DNA of 64,000 nt from assembly GCA_003550325.1 (NCBI GenBank), contig QKWP01000057.1, positions 151,610 through 215,609 on the forward strand, written 5' to 3'. The notes under the pieces were generated by a model. That model saw only the letters and a list, made by a program, of their open reading frames with translations, was not told the origin of the DNA and ran no database searches. The position numbers were made by a program, and so were the translations under genes. Numbering within the stretch: the first letter of the stretch is position 1; every line of letters starts with the position of its first letter. Shown here piece after piece: positions 47,569-57,392 of this stretch. The stretch comes from Gigaspora rosea (Eukaryota; Glomeromycota; Glomeromycetes; Diversisporales; Gigasporaceae).

Positions 47569-48869
47569 TTAATTTGTAAGCACCCACTAGGGCGGTAATT
47601 CCGTATCAGAAAGAATGATTTGAAGCTCTTCTCTGATAAAAGATCGCTTTGGTCCATTGCCTTCATTATCTTCTAGCCAATACAAGAATGGCTGATTTTT
47701 TTGCACCAAAGCTTCACGAATATGATAAACTTGAGGAGACTAGTTCATATCAGTTGCTCACTTAAAACCGCCTTCCAGCTCTCCCGGCTCAAGTAAATAT
47801 CTAACCAAAGTATTATAATCCAATTTAGACTCATTAAATTCTATAGGGGCATTGCGTAATTTAGAAGATGTTGAAATAATCTGTTTCATTTTTATGGCTT
47901 TTGCCGGGGCCATGCCAATTAATCTAGTTACCGAATTATTAAGGTTATCAATAATTGTCGCAGATTAAAATGAAATTAGATTAAAATGAAACTGGGGACC
48001 TCTCTTGCTCACCTTTAAAGCTTATAAAGCCCACATATACTCGTTTATTAATAACCCTAACCCTAAACCCTAACCCTAATGCTAAAAAAATCCCTAAAAA
48101 ATGTCACCTAAAAAATTTTAAAATTTTGCTTAAAAAATAGAAAAATTTCATTTTAATCTGATTTCATTTTAATCTGTTACAATAATTGTATAAAGATTTT
48201 TAACCCAAGCTCTTGATCTCTTAGATATAGGTAATAATAAATCAGAAGCATCCTGTAATCGAAACAATTTTTCAGCTAAAGTGCGATTAAATCTTTCAAC
48301 AATACCTTGGCTTCTATGAGACGTGACAACTTTAATTTTAACATTATATTTTTTCATTAATTCTTTACAATCAGATTTAAATTTAGAACCGGGATCGACC
48401 ATTAATAATTTAGGCCAAATAAGAGGGCACTTAGAATTACTATAAACTTCTTAAAGGCCTTGGTCACAGAATAAGCTAATCTATCAGCCAAAGGAACTGC
48501 CCACTTAAATCGTGAAGCCACATCAACTATACATAAGCAATATTTATAAGTTATATTATTAATTCGGTCATGGGGCATATAAAGAATATCAGCTTGATGG
48601 TATTCATTGGGAATCTGTATACTATTAAATGAGGCTCTAGGAATAAATCTTGGACGAGGTTTATGAATTTGATATAAAGCTTGTTTTTCAAGCCAATTAC
48701 ATACCTCATCTATAAAAAAATCATATTCGGCTTTTAAAGAAGCTTCATACAATTTTTTTACAGTTCTTTGATAGCCATTAGGCTGATAATAAATCTTACG
48801 CAAAGCAATAGATATATCTAGTTCACAAACATTTCCAGAATCTATTTGTATTATAGGAATAGATAACAT
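47569..48869 (-). pseudogene. Polinton integrase (retroviral-type DDE), disrupted
   Basis: Inserts element DNA into the host genome in intact relatives. The N-terminal helical region (from 48869) is followed by the core with the acids in HQADILYM, MVDPGSKF and SQGIVERFNRTL (32 residues between the last two), and a C-terminal region (YHIREALVQKNQPFLYWLED) like that of Polinton integrases. Damage: a frameshift near 48440 between the first and second acid; a 221-bp MITE (47959-48179) after NLYTII, removal of which at its 10-bp duplication would leave the frame open; and TGA and TAG stops near 47755 and 47740 plus a TAG four codons before the original end. Confidence 0.85.
47959..48179. mobile_element. 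MITE with CAGATTAAAATGAAAT ends, copy 2, inside the integrase
   Basis: 10-bp duplication CAATAATTGT (47949-47958, 48180-48189). Each end has CAGATTAAAATGAAAT twice in tandem, inverted at the other end. The middle has CCCTAACCCTAAACCC telomere-like words. Mutator-like by duplication length. Related to 17354-17558. Confidence 0.9.
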
Positions 48870-48979
48870 TTTTGAGCTGGCCTAGTCTTTTGATCTATGA
48901 TCTGCGGGACAAAATATGTTTAAAAAAAAAACAGATAACTATCTTTTTTTCGAATTTATGAGAAAAAAAGGGAAAAAAA

Positions 48980-49240
48980 ATGAGGGAAAAAATCAAGCAA
49001 TTTAAAGGTGCCTTATTAGCTATACAAGATCGAGTCTACAAATTACAACAGGACCTTGTCTCAAAAGAGGATTATATTAATTATCTTGAAAAAGAAATCA
49101 TAATTTGTGATGAAGATCTAGACCCATTGAAATTAGAAATTTCTAATCTTAAAAAACAGTTAGAAAGACCTTCAAGATTCTATAAATCAAGGAAATTATA
49201 TAGATTATTTAGAAAAATGGTTAGCTATTTTTCAGGATGA
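48980..49240 (+). CDS. coiled-coil protein, 86 aa (Polinton)
   Basis: MREKIKQFKGALLAIQDRVY... has heptad-like spacing over about 60 residues, then a basic tail (RFYKSRKLYRLFRKMV). It lies upstream of, and codirectional with, the Gag-like gene, 58 bp before that gene's ATG. It may be the N-terminal part of the same product or a separate small protein. Confidence 0.45.
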   Translation: MREKIKQFKGALLAIQDRVYKLQQDLVSKEDYINYLEKEIIICDEDLDPLKLEISNLKKQLERPSRFYKSRKLYRLFRKMVSYFSG

Positions 49241-50251
49241 AATAGACCGCTTTTCTTGCAAACTTGAAAAATTATATATAGAAAACAATTTTCAAGATAT
49301 GGCACAACAACCAGGATCCTCCTGAACATTATCTCTTCCTGAAAATCAAGCCACGATCCAAAATAATAGAATCCGGTGAGAGATTGATAACATTAGACAA
49401 TATTTTCAGAGTCCAATTACAATAGTACCTACAATAAATGGCATTGAAGATTATCTTGATATAATTTCTGTTGCTGGAAATAGGTTTGAGAGATTGGTGC
49501 TACAAATATATCCATGAGCAAATGCTCGAGCAATTAATGCCAAAAATTGAGTAGCGAATTTGCAGACCCAGATAATAAATTTGCAAACCCAATTAGCCAA
49601 TTCACAGACCCAGTTTGCTGATTTACAAACCCAGTTAGCCACACTTCAAAATGACTATGATCTTCTTCACCAGGCTTATAAGGCCCACAGAACACGGCAT
49701 AATATATTCAAATCTAGAGAACTTGATGGGCGAATTACAATCCGCACACAAAAAAGACGGATATCAGAATTGCTTATAGAAAGCTTTGCATTAAAATTGA
49801 GAAACAGACAGACCTATTACCAATTACAAAATAAGTGGGCAAGTGGAAAAATCATGCCCGAAATTCAGAACAATTAATTAATAATTTAAATCAACAAATT
49901 TTTGTGCTACAGAATAATAATATAGCAAACATGGCAACCTTAACAGACGTTATGTCTTTATTATCCGCATTGATGGCTCAAATTCTCCAATATTTAGGTC
50001 AGGAACCTCCTGACGAATATTATAATAGAGTAGTACAAGTATTTTCATATGTAGGTACATTGGCAGTTGCTGGATTTAATGATGCTGTAAAAGCTGAAAT
50101 TTTAAAATCTAAAATGTCTGGTAAATATACACCTGTCCTAGCTAAATACCCTGCAGGCAACACTTCCCAAACCTATGAAGACAGAATTCATCTTTTATTA
50201 TTACAAACACCGAATAATAACCAGGACGCATTGGCAATATTATGGACTCAC

Positions 50252-52682
50252 TAGGGTCCGGAATGGGCCGGGCCAAACCCGGAAATTTATGGGCCGGGCC
50301 GGGTTTGGGCTTAGTTTGGGCCCTAATTTTTAGGCCCAATTTTTTATGGGCCGGGTTTGGGTTAGGCCTGCTAATTACTGGGCCGGGCCTGGGTTTTTTG
50401 AGCAAGCCCGGGGTGGCTTAATAATACCCGATAAAAATGCTAAAAAAAAAAAAAAAAAAAAATTAAAGTACATTGTTTTTTTTAGCTAAAATCTGGTTAT
50501 TTGTTAAAAAAAATAAAGATTAAAATTTTTTTTTTTATTTATTAATACCTTATAATTTATTTTAATACCTTATAATAAAACCGTAACAACTTTCTGATAC
50601 AGTATAGTCTTTTCTTTTTTAAAATTGTGTAAGTTAGAAATTTTTGACCGAAATTTAAATATTAGCCAATTGGCCGTTGGCCGTTTGCCAACCGATTCAT
50701 ATAGAATACGGATTGAATAATTGAATCCAGATTCGTCCCGATTCAAGTTATATACATAACTCTAGTAAGTGATTAATACTGCAGTATAAGTGAAGCTACT
50801 ATAATTTAAACTTATTAAACCTAAGAATAGTTTTTTGTCTTATTATAAATCTTCATCATGACGACTAATTCACAGACCACATCAAACATTTATTTAATGT
50901 TATATTTTTTAGAATATAATTTTATTATTTTACGATTTCTATAAAACTCGTGGGTACAAGAAAATAGAAGTTACTGGCTAGTTTAATATCAAAATTAAGT
51001 GGATTATTTACTTACATATTTTATAAAATCTAATGCATTTCTTGAACTGTCAAATTTCATAAGGTTTACTCTGTAGAATTGGATTCAAGATTGTATATAA
51101 CCTAAATGATCATCATTCTTGACTTTACGTATACCATCTGATCATATTGCCGCAAATTGATTTCCTTTAATACTCTGCAACTTATCAAATGGAATTCATT
51201 CAATGATCTCCTCGTGGTTTGTAGTCTTAAGCTGAAATTTTTTAATGCATTCATCAATATACTCATCTCCACTTGTCCAATCTTGAGCTGCTTCCCAAGG
51301 ATCACATAATTGGCACCAGGCAAAAAAAGTATTATGTTGTCTACAATATTTACATTCTCCAAAAAACTCATTTCTTATAGAATTGAATTCATCTGGCACT
51401 ACTATCATATATCCGCTAGTTGTTGTATCTTTAGTTATTCCATAAACTATGCTATCACTTAATTGCATATATTGTTCAAGCTTATAAAATAAGTTAGTAG
51501 TTATCTATTATAATTCATTGATAATGATTTAAATTTTACTTACTTTTTCTATAAATTCCGAAGCATTTAAACTAGGTAACGATATGAGATTAACAACATA
51601 GCCTGCTAGCCAGGTTGCCACAAATAATATTTCACATTCGTTTTCTCTAATTTTTTGCAAATTAGTTAATTTATTAAATGGAATCCATTCGATGACCTTC
51701 TTACAGTTTGTAGCCTTAAGTTGAAATTCTCTAATACATTCATCGATATATTCATCTCCGCTTGTCCAGTCTTGAGTTGATTTAAGATGATCACATAATT
51801 GGCACCAGGAAAAAAAAGTGTTATGTGAACTGGATATGTCTGGTATTACTATCATATATCCATTGGTTGCGCTGTCTTTAGTTATTCCATATATTACCTG
51901 TCACTTATTTGCATATATCGTTTAAACTTAAAAGATAGATTAGTAGTTATATATTATATTTCATTGATAAAGGTAAAATTTTAATTTACTTCTTCTATAA
52001 ATTCTGAAGCATTTAAACTAGGTAACGATATGAGATTAACAACATGGCCTGCAATGCGTGATTGTTTATAACTACATTCAGATTTTTCAACTTTCCGGAT
52101 GCCATTTAGCCAGGTTGCCACAAATAATACTTCAGATCCGTTTTCTCTAATTTTTCTACTAAAAATTCTCTTAAAGATATGTTTTTTGAACTCACTACGT
52201 TTGTCTTTTATGTTTCTAATTTTTTGCAAATTAGTTAGTTGATCAAATGGAATCCATTCAATTTTAGCCACTAGTTTTTTGATTAAATTTTGATGACATA
52301 TTTTTGATTGATTAATCCGTGTGATACCCCAACTTTCATATGATATTCATACAATCTTTATCCAATTTAGAAGCGATTATCCCTGTTATAACGTAAACTT
52401 TATAATTTTTTGAAAAATCTTTTATTTAATAATGTATTCAAAGCTATTTTTAAAATAACCAGTCCATTATTGAAATCATAGATCACGTACATGGAGATTC
52501 AAAATTTTATTTTAGAAATTAGCGGGCCTATTTGGGTTAGGTTTGGGCCGGGCCTAAGGCCCGTCCAGGCCCGTTAGTTGGGCTTTTTTTTTTCTTGGAC
52601 CGGGCTTGGGCTCATAAATATTTTGTGGGCCTAAGTATGGGCTCTATTGAAGCCCGCCCAACCTGGCCCATTCCGGACCCTA
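50252..52682. mobile_element. hAT-type element, 2431 bp, carrying kinase fragments
   Basis: Perfect 8-bp duplication GGACTCAC (50244-50251, 52683-52690). Ends TAGGGTCCGGAATGGGCC and GGCCCATTCCGGACCCTA. The first and last 150 bp are strikingly GC-rich and built of GGGCCGGGCC/TTTGGG words, in a genome that is otherwise AT-rich. There is no hAT transposase, so it is non-autonomous. Removing it restores an open Gag frame. Confidence 0.95.
51060..52275 (-). pseudogene. three tandem degenerate fragments of a Rhizophagus-type protein kinase N-terminal region
   Basis: Three minus-strand units (about 52271-51981, 51855-51529, 51468-51102) repeat the same protein order: YGITKDTTTSGYMIVVPDE, CKYCRQHNTFFAWCQLCDP, QDWTSGDEYIDECIKKFQLK, IEWIPFDKLTNLQKIREN, and EVLFVATWLNGIRKVE. 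This is the leader and the first glycine-loop region of the TKL-like kinases massively expanded in these fungi. The glycine loop itself is degraded (IRENGSEVLF where GxGxFG is expected) and no HRD or DFG motif follows. Units are broken by stops. They lie wholly inside the hAT element, so they were captured and multiplied there or before. Confidence 0.75.
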
Positions 52683-53635
52683 GGACTCACTTACCTGATG
52701 AATTATTTACAAAAATAAAAATAACGAATCCAGCAGATATAAATGTTTTCTTTACATCTGTTAAGGACACATGGCTTGAGCGAAAACCTTCACCTTTACA
52801 TATAATAGAGTTAATAACAATTCATCAGTTCCTATAATTTTATCCAATACAATGCCTAGTAAAAATTTAACTATATATAAAAAAGCGTATAACCATTTGA
52901 TTTTATAGCCCAAAGACTGGGGTATTCTGATGATGCATCTAGAGATCCGGATGCTTTAGAAAATTTTATTGAAGAAAAATTATATAAAAGATTAGGCTAT
53001 GCGAATTACAATATACAATCAAAAAAATTATATGCTACAAGAAAGCCTACGCCTAAAAAAACAACAAAATTAAAGAAAGTAGAAAGATACTGTTCTATAT
53101 GTGGAAAAGCCGGTCATACAAAAAAGAATTGCCCCAAAGTTAAAAAGACTAAAAAGATTAATAATATTACTAGCTCCCAATATGAATATATAGACCAAAG
53201 CCAATCAGAAGATGATATAGAGTATATAATTAATGAAAGCAACCAAGAAAACAGTAGCCAAGAAGAAAGCGACCAAGAAAATAGTGAGATTGAGTCTAGA
53301 GAAACTAATTGTTTTAATATAAAAAAAAATAGGATTTCTAAGTCTTCTATAAAAAAGAAATCCAAAAACTACTAAAAAAAACTATTAATGAAAATCAGAT
53401 ATTTTTAGAGTCGGTTAAATATATTTTAACAAGATATATTTCTCAATATCCTAAAGAAATTCTAACAGAAATATATATGGATCTTAGTAAATTATTCCCT
53501 GAAATAAAAGACTCATTTTATTTGTATCATTCAAAAAATTGTATGAATAAAGAAGTAGCCAAAGTATAGGCAAATATAATAAAAAAGTATTAATTTATTT
53601 TAGAGCCATTTTTTCTCGCATGCTCAGAAAAAGAT

Positions 53636-54268
53636 ATGCTGGCATATTTGACTTCAAGCAATTATTGTGAGAAGATAGAAAGGTCTTCTTCCTCGACAAA
53701 GTCGAGCACTTCGTGTCTAAATTATGCTATAAAACAATATCAAGAAGCCCAATTATATAGAAATTGGCTTGAACAATTAAAAATAAACTTTTTGCAAATA
53801 AAAGATCCCAATAACTATGCCACGATTTCATGTAAAGTATATGATTTAGAAATACCCCATGCATTACTCGATATGGGTTCAGATGGGTCACATATTTCTG
53901 AAAATATCGCAAACCATTTTATAAAATATTTTGGGCTAAAAATAAATAGAAAAAAGGTTTATAGACTAACAGGGGCTGTAGGCAAAAAACAATCTGTTGG
54001 GACCTTTTCTGATATACCTGTTACTATAGGTATTAGAAATAATACCTTAACAATTTCGGATGAGTTTTCAGTTTTACCAACAGAAAAAGATAATAATGGC
54101 AATAATATATCATTATTTATTCTTGGCACTAGATGGCAACATCGGGCTGGCTGGGAACCTATAGTAAAGGGTGAGTTTACAGCATCAGCTAATGGAAAAA
54201 GAATTACTATTTCACTTTCAGTTTATAATAAGGGAGAAACCAATATCCTAATAAAAAAAAATATATAA
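53636..54268 (+). CDS. retropepsin-like aspartic protease (Polinton)
   Basis: 210 codons, uninterrupted. The active-site-like stretch ALLDMGSDGSHISENIANHF (about residues 82-101) matches the retropepsin pattern hhDTGSxxS with Met in place of Thr/Ser after the aspartate. The second conserved region (FILGTRWQHRAG, about 162-173) resembles the hhhGxxxL strand. Upstream sequence (53380-53575) continues as decayed coding DNA (stops near 53568 and 53590), so it may once have been fused to the Gag-like protein. It would act as a homodimer to cut the Gag-like polyprotein. The start is the first ATG of the open frame; the N-terminal 80 residues have no known fold. Confidence 0.65.
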   Translation: MLAYLTSSNYCEKIERSSSSTKSSTSCLNYAIKQYQEAQLYRNWLEQLKINFLQIKDPNNYATISCKVYDLEIPHALLDMGSDGSHISENIANHFIKYFGLKINRKKVYRLTGAVGKKQSVGTFSDIPVTIGIRNNTLTISDEFSVLPTEKDNNGNNISLFILGTRWQHRAGWEPIVKGEFTASANGKRITISLSVYNKGETNILIKKNI

Positions 54269-54433
54269 GCTATAATGAACTTGAAAAAATGTTATTTGAT
54301 ACTCTCAGTGCTAAAGAGATTCTTACTGACGCATGTGAGAAGTTTTTATTATTCTACGATGAGCTGGACCATCTACTTAGCTAGTATAGATTTAAGTTTG
54401 GCTATATTTTTTTTATCTCGAATGGCTTCTTTT

Positions 54434-54865
54434 TCATAAAATGCAATTAGATCTTCTTGGCCCACCTTCCTCGACAAAGTCAAGAGGCAGAATCTTGTCT
54501 ACTAAACAAAAATTTTCTTTTTTCAAATCCCTTTGATCTTTGATCTGTGGGGCAATAATATATTTTTTTTCTGAATTATCTTTTTTTCGAATGAAATGAA
54601 AAAAAGAGGCCAGAATTGATTCGTTAACCAAATTTTCTCTACCTTCCTTAACAAAGTCGAGAGGCAGAATTGGTTGATCCCATGCAACCCTATTTTTTTC
54701 CTTACCTCTCCAAATTTGATAAATATGTTTTTGTGATATGCTATATTTTTCTTTTAGCTCATTTAAAACTTTAGTCCTTGGCATATTATTACGACATTGT
54801 ATAATAAAATTATAATCAGCTAGAGATAAAGAAGGAGCATCACATCTCATGCGTTGCCTAAGCAT
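54434..54865 (-). CDS. helix-turn-helix protein, 143 aa (Polinton)
   Basis: Residues 20-55 (SLADYNFIIQCRNNMPRTKV, then LNELKEKYSISQKHIYQIWRG) form a plausible HTH of the Psq/homeodomain-like transposon type. Two direct copies of ILPLDFV-EEG (around 70 and 128) derive from a repeated DNA hairpin. It lies convergent to the protease gene. It may bind the terminal repeats or regulate the element. Open throughout. Confidence 0.55.
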   Translation of the reverse strand: MLRQRMRCDAPSLSLADYNFIIQCRNNMPRTKVLNELKEKYSISQKHIYQIWRGKEKNRVAWDQPILPLDFVKEGRENLVNESILASFFHFIRKKDNSEKKYIIAPQIKDQRDLKKENFCLVDKILPLDFVEEGGPRRSNCIL

Positions 54866-54937
54866 GGTAGTAATATTTTTTATATCTAATATATTATTTC
54901 AAAATAATTTATTAAATAGGATATACAAGAAAAATAT

Positions 54938-55015
54938 ATTATACCAGATATACTGGATATACCAGATATATCGGATATACTAGATATACCAGATATACCA
55001 GATGTATATAATATA
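54938..55015. repeat. 9-bp tandem repeat (ATACCAGAT type)
   Basis: About eight units of GATATACCA with single-base changes, followed by more GGACATATA words to 55085. A 95-codon hydrophobic minus-strand ORF here is a product of the repeat. Confidence 0.8.
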
Positions 55016-55172
55016 CTGGAAAAAAAGATTAGGAAGAACAGGATAAATTGGATAAATAGGACATATAGGACATATAGGATATATAGGAGGTTCCGGATAA
55101 ACCAGAAATATATATTATTCCAAATATATTTTTTATTATACAAAAAATAAGCTAAAAAAAAGGCCATGACCA

Positions 55173-55484
55173 ATGTTTATACCTTTGCCTTCTTGCAATT
55201 TCTGTAAGCCAGCTCAGTCAGATATATTTGAGCTTGCAAAAAAAACAGAGCAAGAGCTTGAAAAAAAATTATATTCTGCTTTTAGATCTAAGGCCGAAAT
55301 TAATGATCTTAGTGAAAAGTTGCTAACTAAGTATTTAAAGCAAGAGGAAGAGTTTCAGTAATCACAAAAAGCTTTATCTGTTAGCAAAGCTAAAATTCTT
55401 TTTCTTGAAGCTAAGATAAGAGAACTAGAATATAAATTAGAAGAGCCCTTTTTTTTTATAAAACTGAAAAAAAAATTTGGTTAA
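55173..55484 (+). pseudogene. coiled-coil small protein with one in-frame TAA (Polinton)
   Basis: MFIPLPSCNFCKPAQSDIFE... runs 62 codons to a TAA at 55359 and then continues in frame as a strong coiled coil (KILFLEAKIRELEYKLEEP) to 55484, 104 codons in all. It resembles the 48980 coiled-coil gene in style. Probably one gene with a nonsense mutation. Confidence 0.45.
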
Positions 55485-55513
55485 TAAACCAATTTTGGTT
55501 AAACTGGCCTTGA

Positions 55514-55708
55514 CTATAATGTCAGGTCCGAATCTAAATCTAATAGTTTTTTGCCAAACTCAAAACCGGTTTGCTCTTCTATATAATTTTCTATCCAGTT
55601 AATAGTCTCTTCTAATGATTTTACTATCTTTTTTAACTTTTTATACTAGGAATAATATCCATCAAGCCTTTTCTCTAATGCTTTGTATTTATGTACCTTA
55701 TGTACCAT
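55514..55708 (-). pseudogene. coiled-coil small protein with one in-frame TAG (Polinton)
   Basis: 64 codons, MVHKVHKYKALEKRLDGYYS then a TAG and a helical segment (KKLKKIVKSLEETINWIENY) ending in TLDS-like acidic residues. Convergent with the preceding gene. Unknown family. Confidence 0.4.
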
Positions 55709-55719
55709 TTTTTATATTA

Positions 55720-56250
55720 TGTTTTATAACTAAATATTTTTTCGATGCAATTTAACAGTCCCGTGAGTCCACTTTTATTTTGGCCTAGGTCGAAGCTAAA
55801 ATAGCAATAAAAACTTGACCAGCTTTAATAATTAATGGCCTGCATTAAACTTTATCTTAATTTCTCATAGTTGATTTTTTATTAATGAATACTGTATTAC
55901 GAATGTAAATAATGTCTAGACCCTTTTTCTTATTTTATACGATCCTGTGATAAGAATGAGACTTAAAAAGGCTATAAGGGCAATGAGATAACATTCTTTA
56001 TCAGTAGTTTTATCAAAATTCATATGTCGCAGGAACTTGGAATTCCCAGATCGTTGAGATCGTTGACTTTTTTACTTGGTTGTAGCAATCGTCGAATCTA
56101 AGGGGGGAGGTATAAAAAGCAAGCTCCTGCCTGCAAGATAAGTTAGCAATACATTATTTTTTGCTCATATATATATTTTTTTACTTGCCCGTAATTAAGT
56201 TTTAAGTAATTTGCTATTTAACAGAGACTATGAATTTTTACTTACTATGA
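55720..56250. other. Polinton interior without a supported gene
   Basis: AT-rich, with no convincing frame on either strand. A short GTTGAGATCGTTGAC direct word lies near 56060. Confidence 0.35.
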
Positions 56251-56274
56251 TTTTTTTTGTATTTAGGTACGAAA

Positions 56275-56665
56275 AATAAGCACTAATAATAGCATCACCC
56301 CCAAGACCAACGATACCACCACCCCCAAGATTAATGATAGCACCACCACCCCAGGACTAATAATAGTAATACTCCCAAAACCGTCTATCTTGCCACCTCA
56401 ACACCACCCAACCCAAGACCTAGACAAAGAATATTAATTTCAATTGTCAATGCAGAAATAGAAGAAACAGATATGGTAAGTAAAATTCTACTTTCTTATA
56501 CATATTTTTAGTCAAAAAATAAAATAATTTAATTCTGTGCATTAATTCAGATGATCCAGACTATGATCCCAACAAGGAGCATGATTTAGACAATTATATG
56601 TGGTTTGGTGCTGGTGATGCTGATTGTAGTGATCAGGAAAGATATGATCGGGATGAGATTGAATA
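56275..56665 (+). pseudogene. small acidic two-exon remnant (Polinton)
   Basis: Pro/Thr/Asn-rich codons (NSITPKTNDTTTPKINDSTT) precede a GTAAGT donor at 56475. After an AG at about 56549 an acidic exon reads DPDYDPNKEHDLDNYMWFG and ends DRDEIE. The frames of the two parts do not join without a stop, so it is either decayed or wrongly parsed. Confidence 0.3.
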
Positions 56666-56669
56666 ATAT

Positions 56670-57390
56670 AAAAAATATTTTTTATTTGTATATTGTTGCT
56701 CTGGCAACAATTTTTATTAAATAAAAAAAGGGGTTGGGACCCCAAAATTTTTTTATTTTTTTATACAATTGTGTGAACAAGTGTTATACGGTTATTTGGA
56801 TTTTATTAATGTTAAACCATGATTTACTAAACTGATTATTTATGTGAAATTGACAGCACGCCTCGCTCTTTCTTCCTTAGTCATTTTTAGAGTCTTAGCC
56901 ATTATACACATTTAAAAAATCAAGCCCAATATGGGCGGAATATGCAAATACTTTATTATATGTTTGGAAATACACATGAATGTAATTCTGTTTTTTTCTG
57001 ATAGTAGAGTCTGGATACGGTGTCCAGGCTTGACTTAATTGCGCAGAGGAAATGGCGCAGTATATTTTTTCTAACTGCTGAGCCAGGACACCATGTCACC
57101 AGAGCGCAGTAGTCACATGATATTGTGACCTGGGGGTCACGTACTACTAACTCTAAATAATAATTAAATATTTTTTAAAAAAATATATTATATGCTATTC
57201 TCAAGGAATGCCCAGCCTTTTCGCGATTCTCGCTCGAAGCTGAAAAATAGTTAATACCTAGTTTGATCACTATATATTGGTTAACTATATATCTATTTTC
57301 GAGCTTGCGAGAAAATAGGGGCTATGTGAGATGTACATGTAGTTTGATATTTCTCTGGGAGCTTGGCCATAATAGCTCTTTTTTCGGCCT
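56670..57390. other. Polinton interior without a supported gene
   Basis: Contains small hairpins (GTTGCTCTGGCAAC near 56693; GTGACCTGGGGGTCAC near 57124). No coding frame is visible. Confidence 0.35.
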
Positions 57391-57392
57391 CT

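Larger units (their letters stand above)
49299..53375 (+). pseudogene. Gag-like protein with coiled coil and CCHC zinc knuckle, disrupted by a hAT element
   Basis: In order: start at 49299 (MAQQPGSS), a coiled coil made of repeats NLQTQL/NSQTQF/DLQTQL (about 49556-49655), a capsid-like helical region (SLLSALMAQILQYLGQEPPDEYY, split here; 49970-50240; THLPDELFTKI, DINVFFTSVKDTWLERK; 52691-52790), then CSICGKAGHTKKNC, a CCHC knuckle (53094-53135), and an acidic Ser/Glu tail. This order matches the Gag-like CCHC proteins abundant in Rhizophagus. Damage: four in-frame TGA codons before 49560, a frameshift near 49855, the 2431-bp hAT at 50252-52682 with an 8-bp duplication, and a frame change near 52840. 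In a Polinton it sits where the capsid gene would be; virion function is inference. Confidence 0.7.

Noticed and set aside
49855-49877. Programmed -1 frameshift in the Gag-like gene
   Set aside because: No X XXY YYZ slippery heptamer in the right frame. With four stops upstream, a simple indel is the better explanation.
54886-55173. 95-codon membrane protein
   Set aside because: Mostly a translation of the 9-bp tandem repeat and AT-rich flank.
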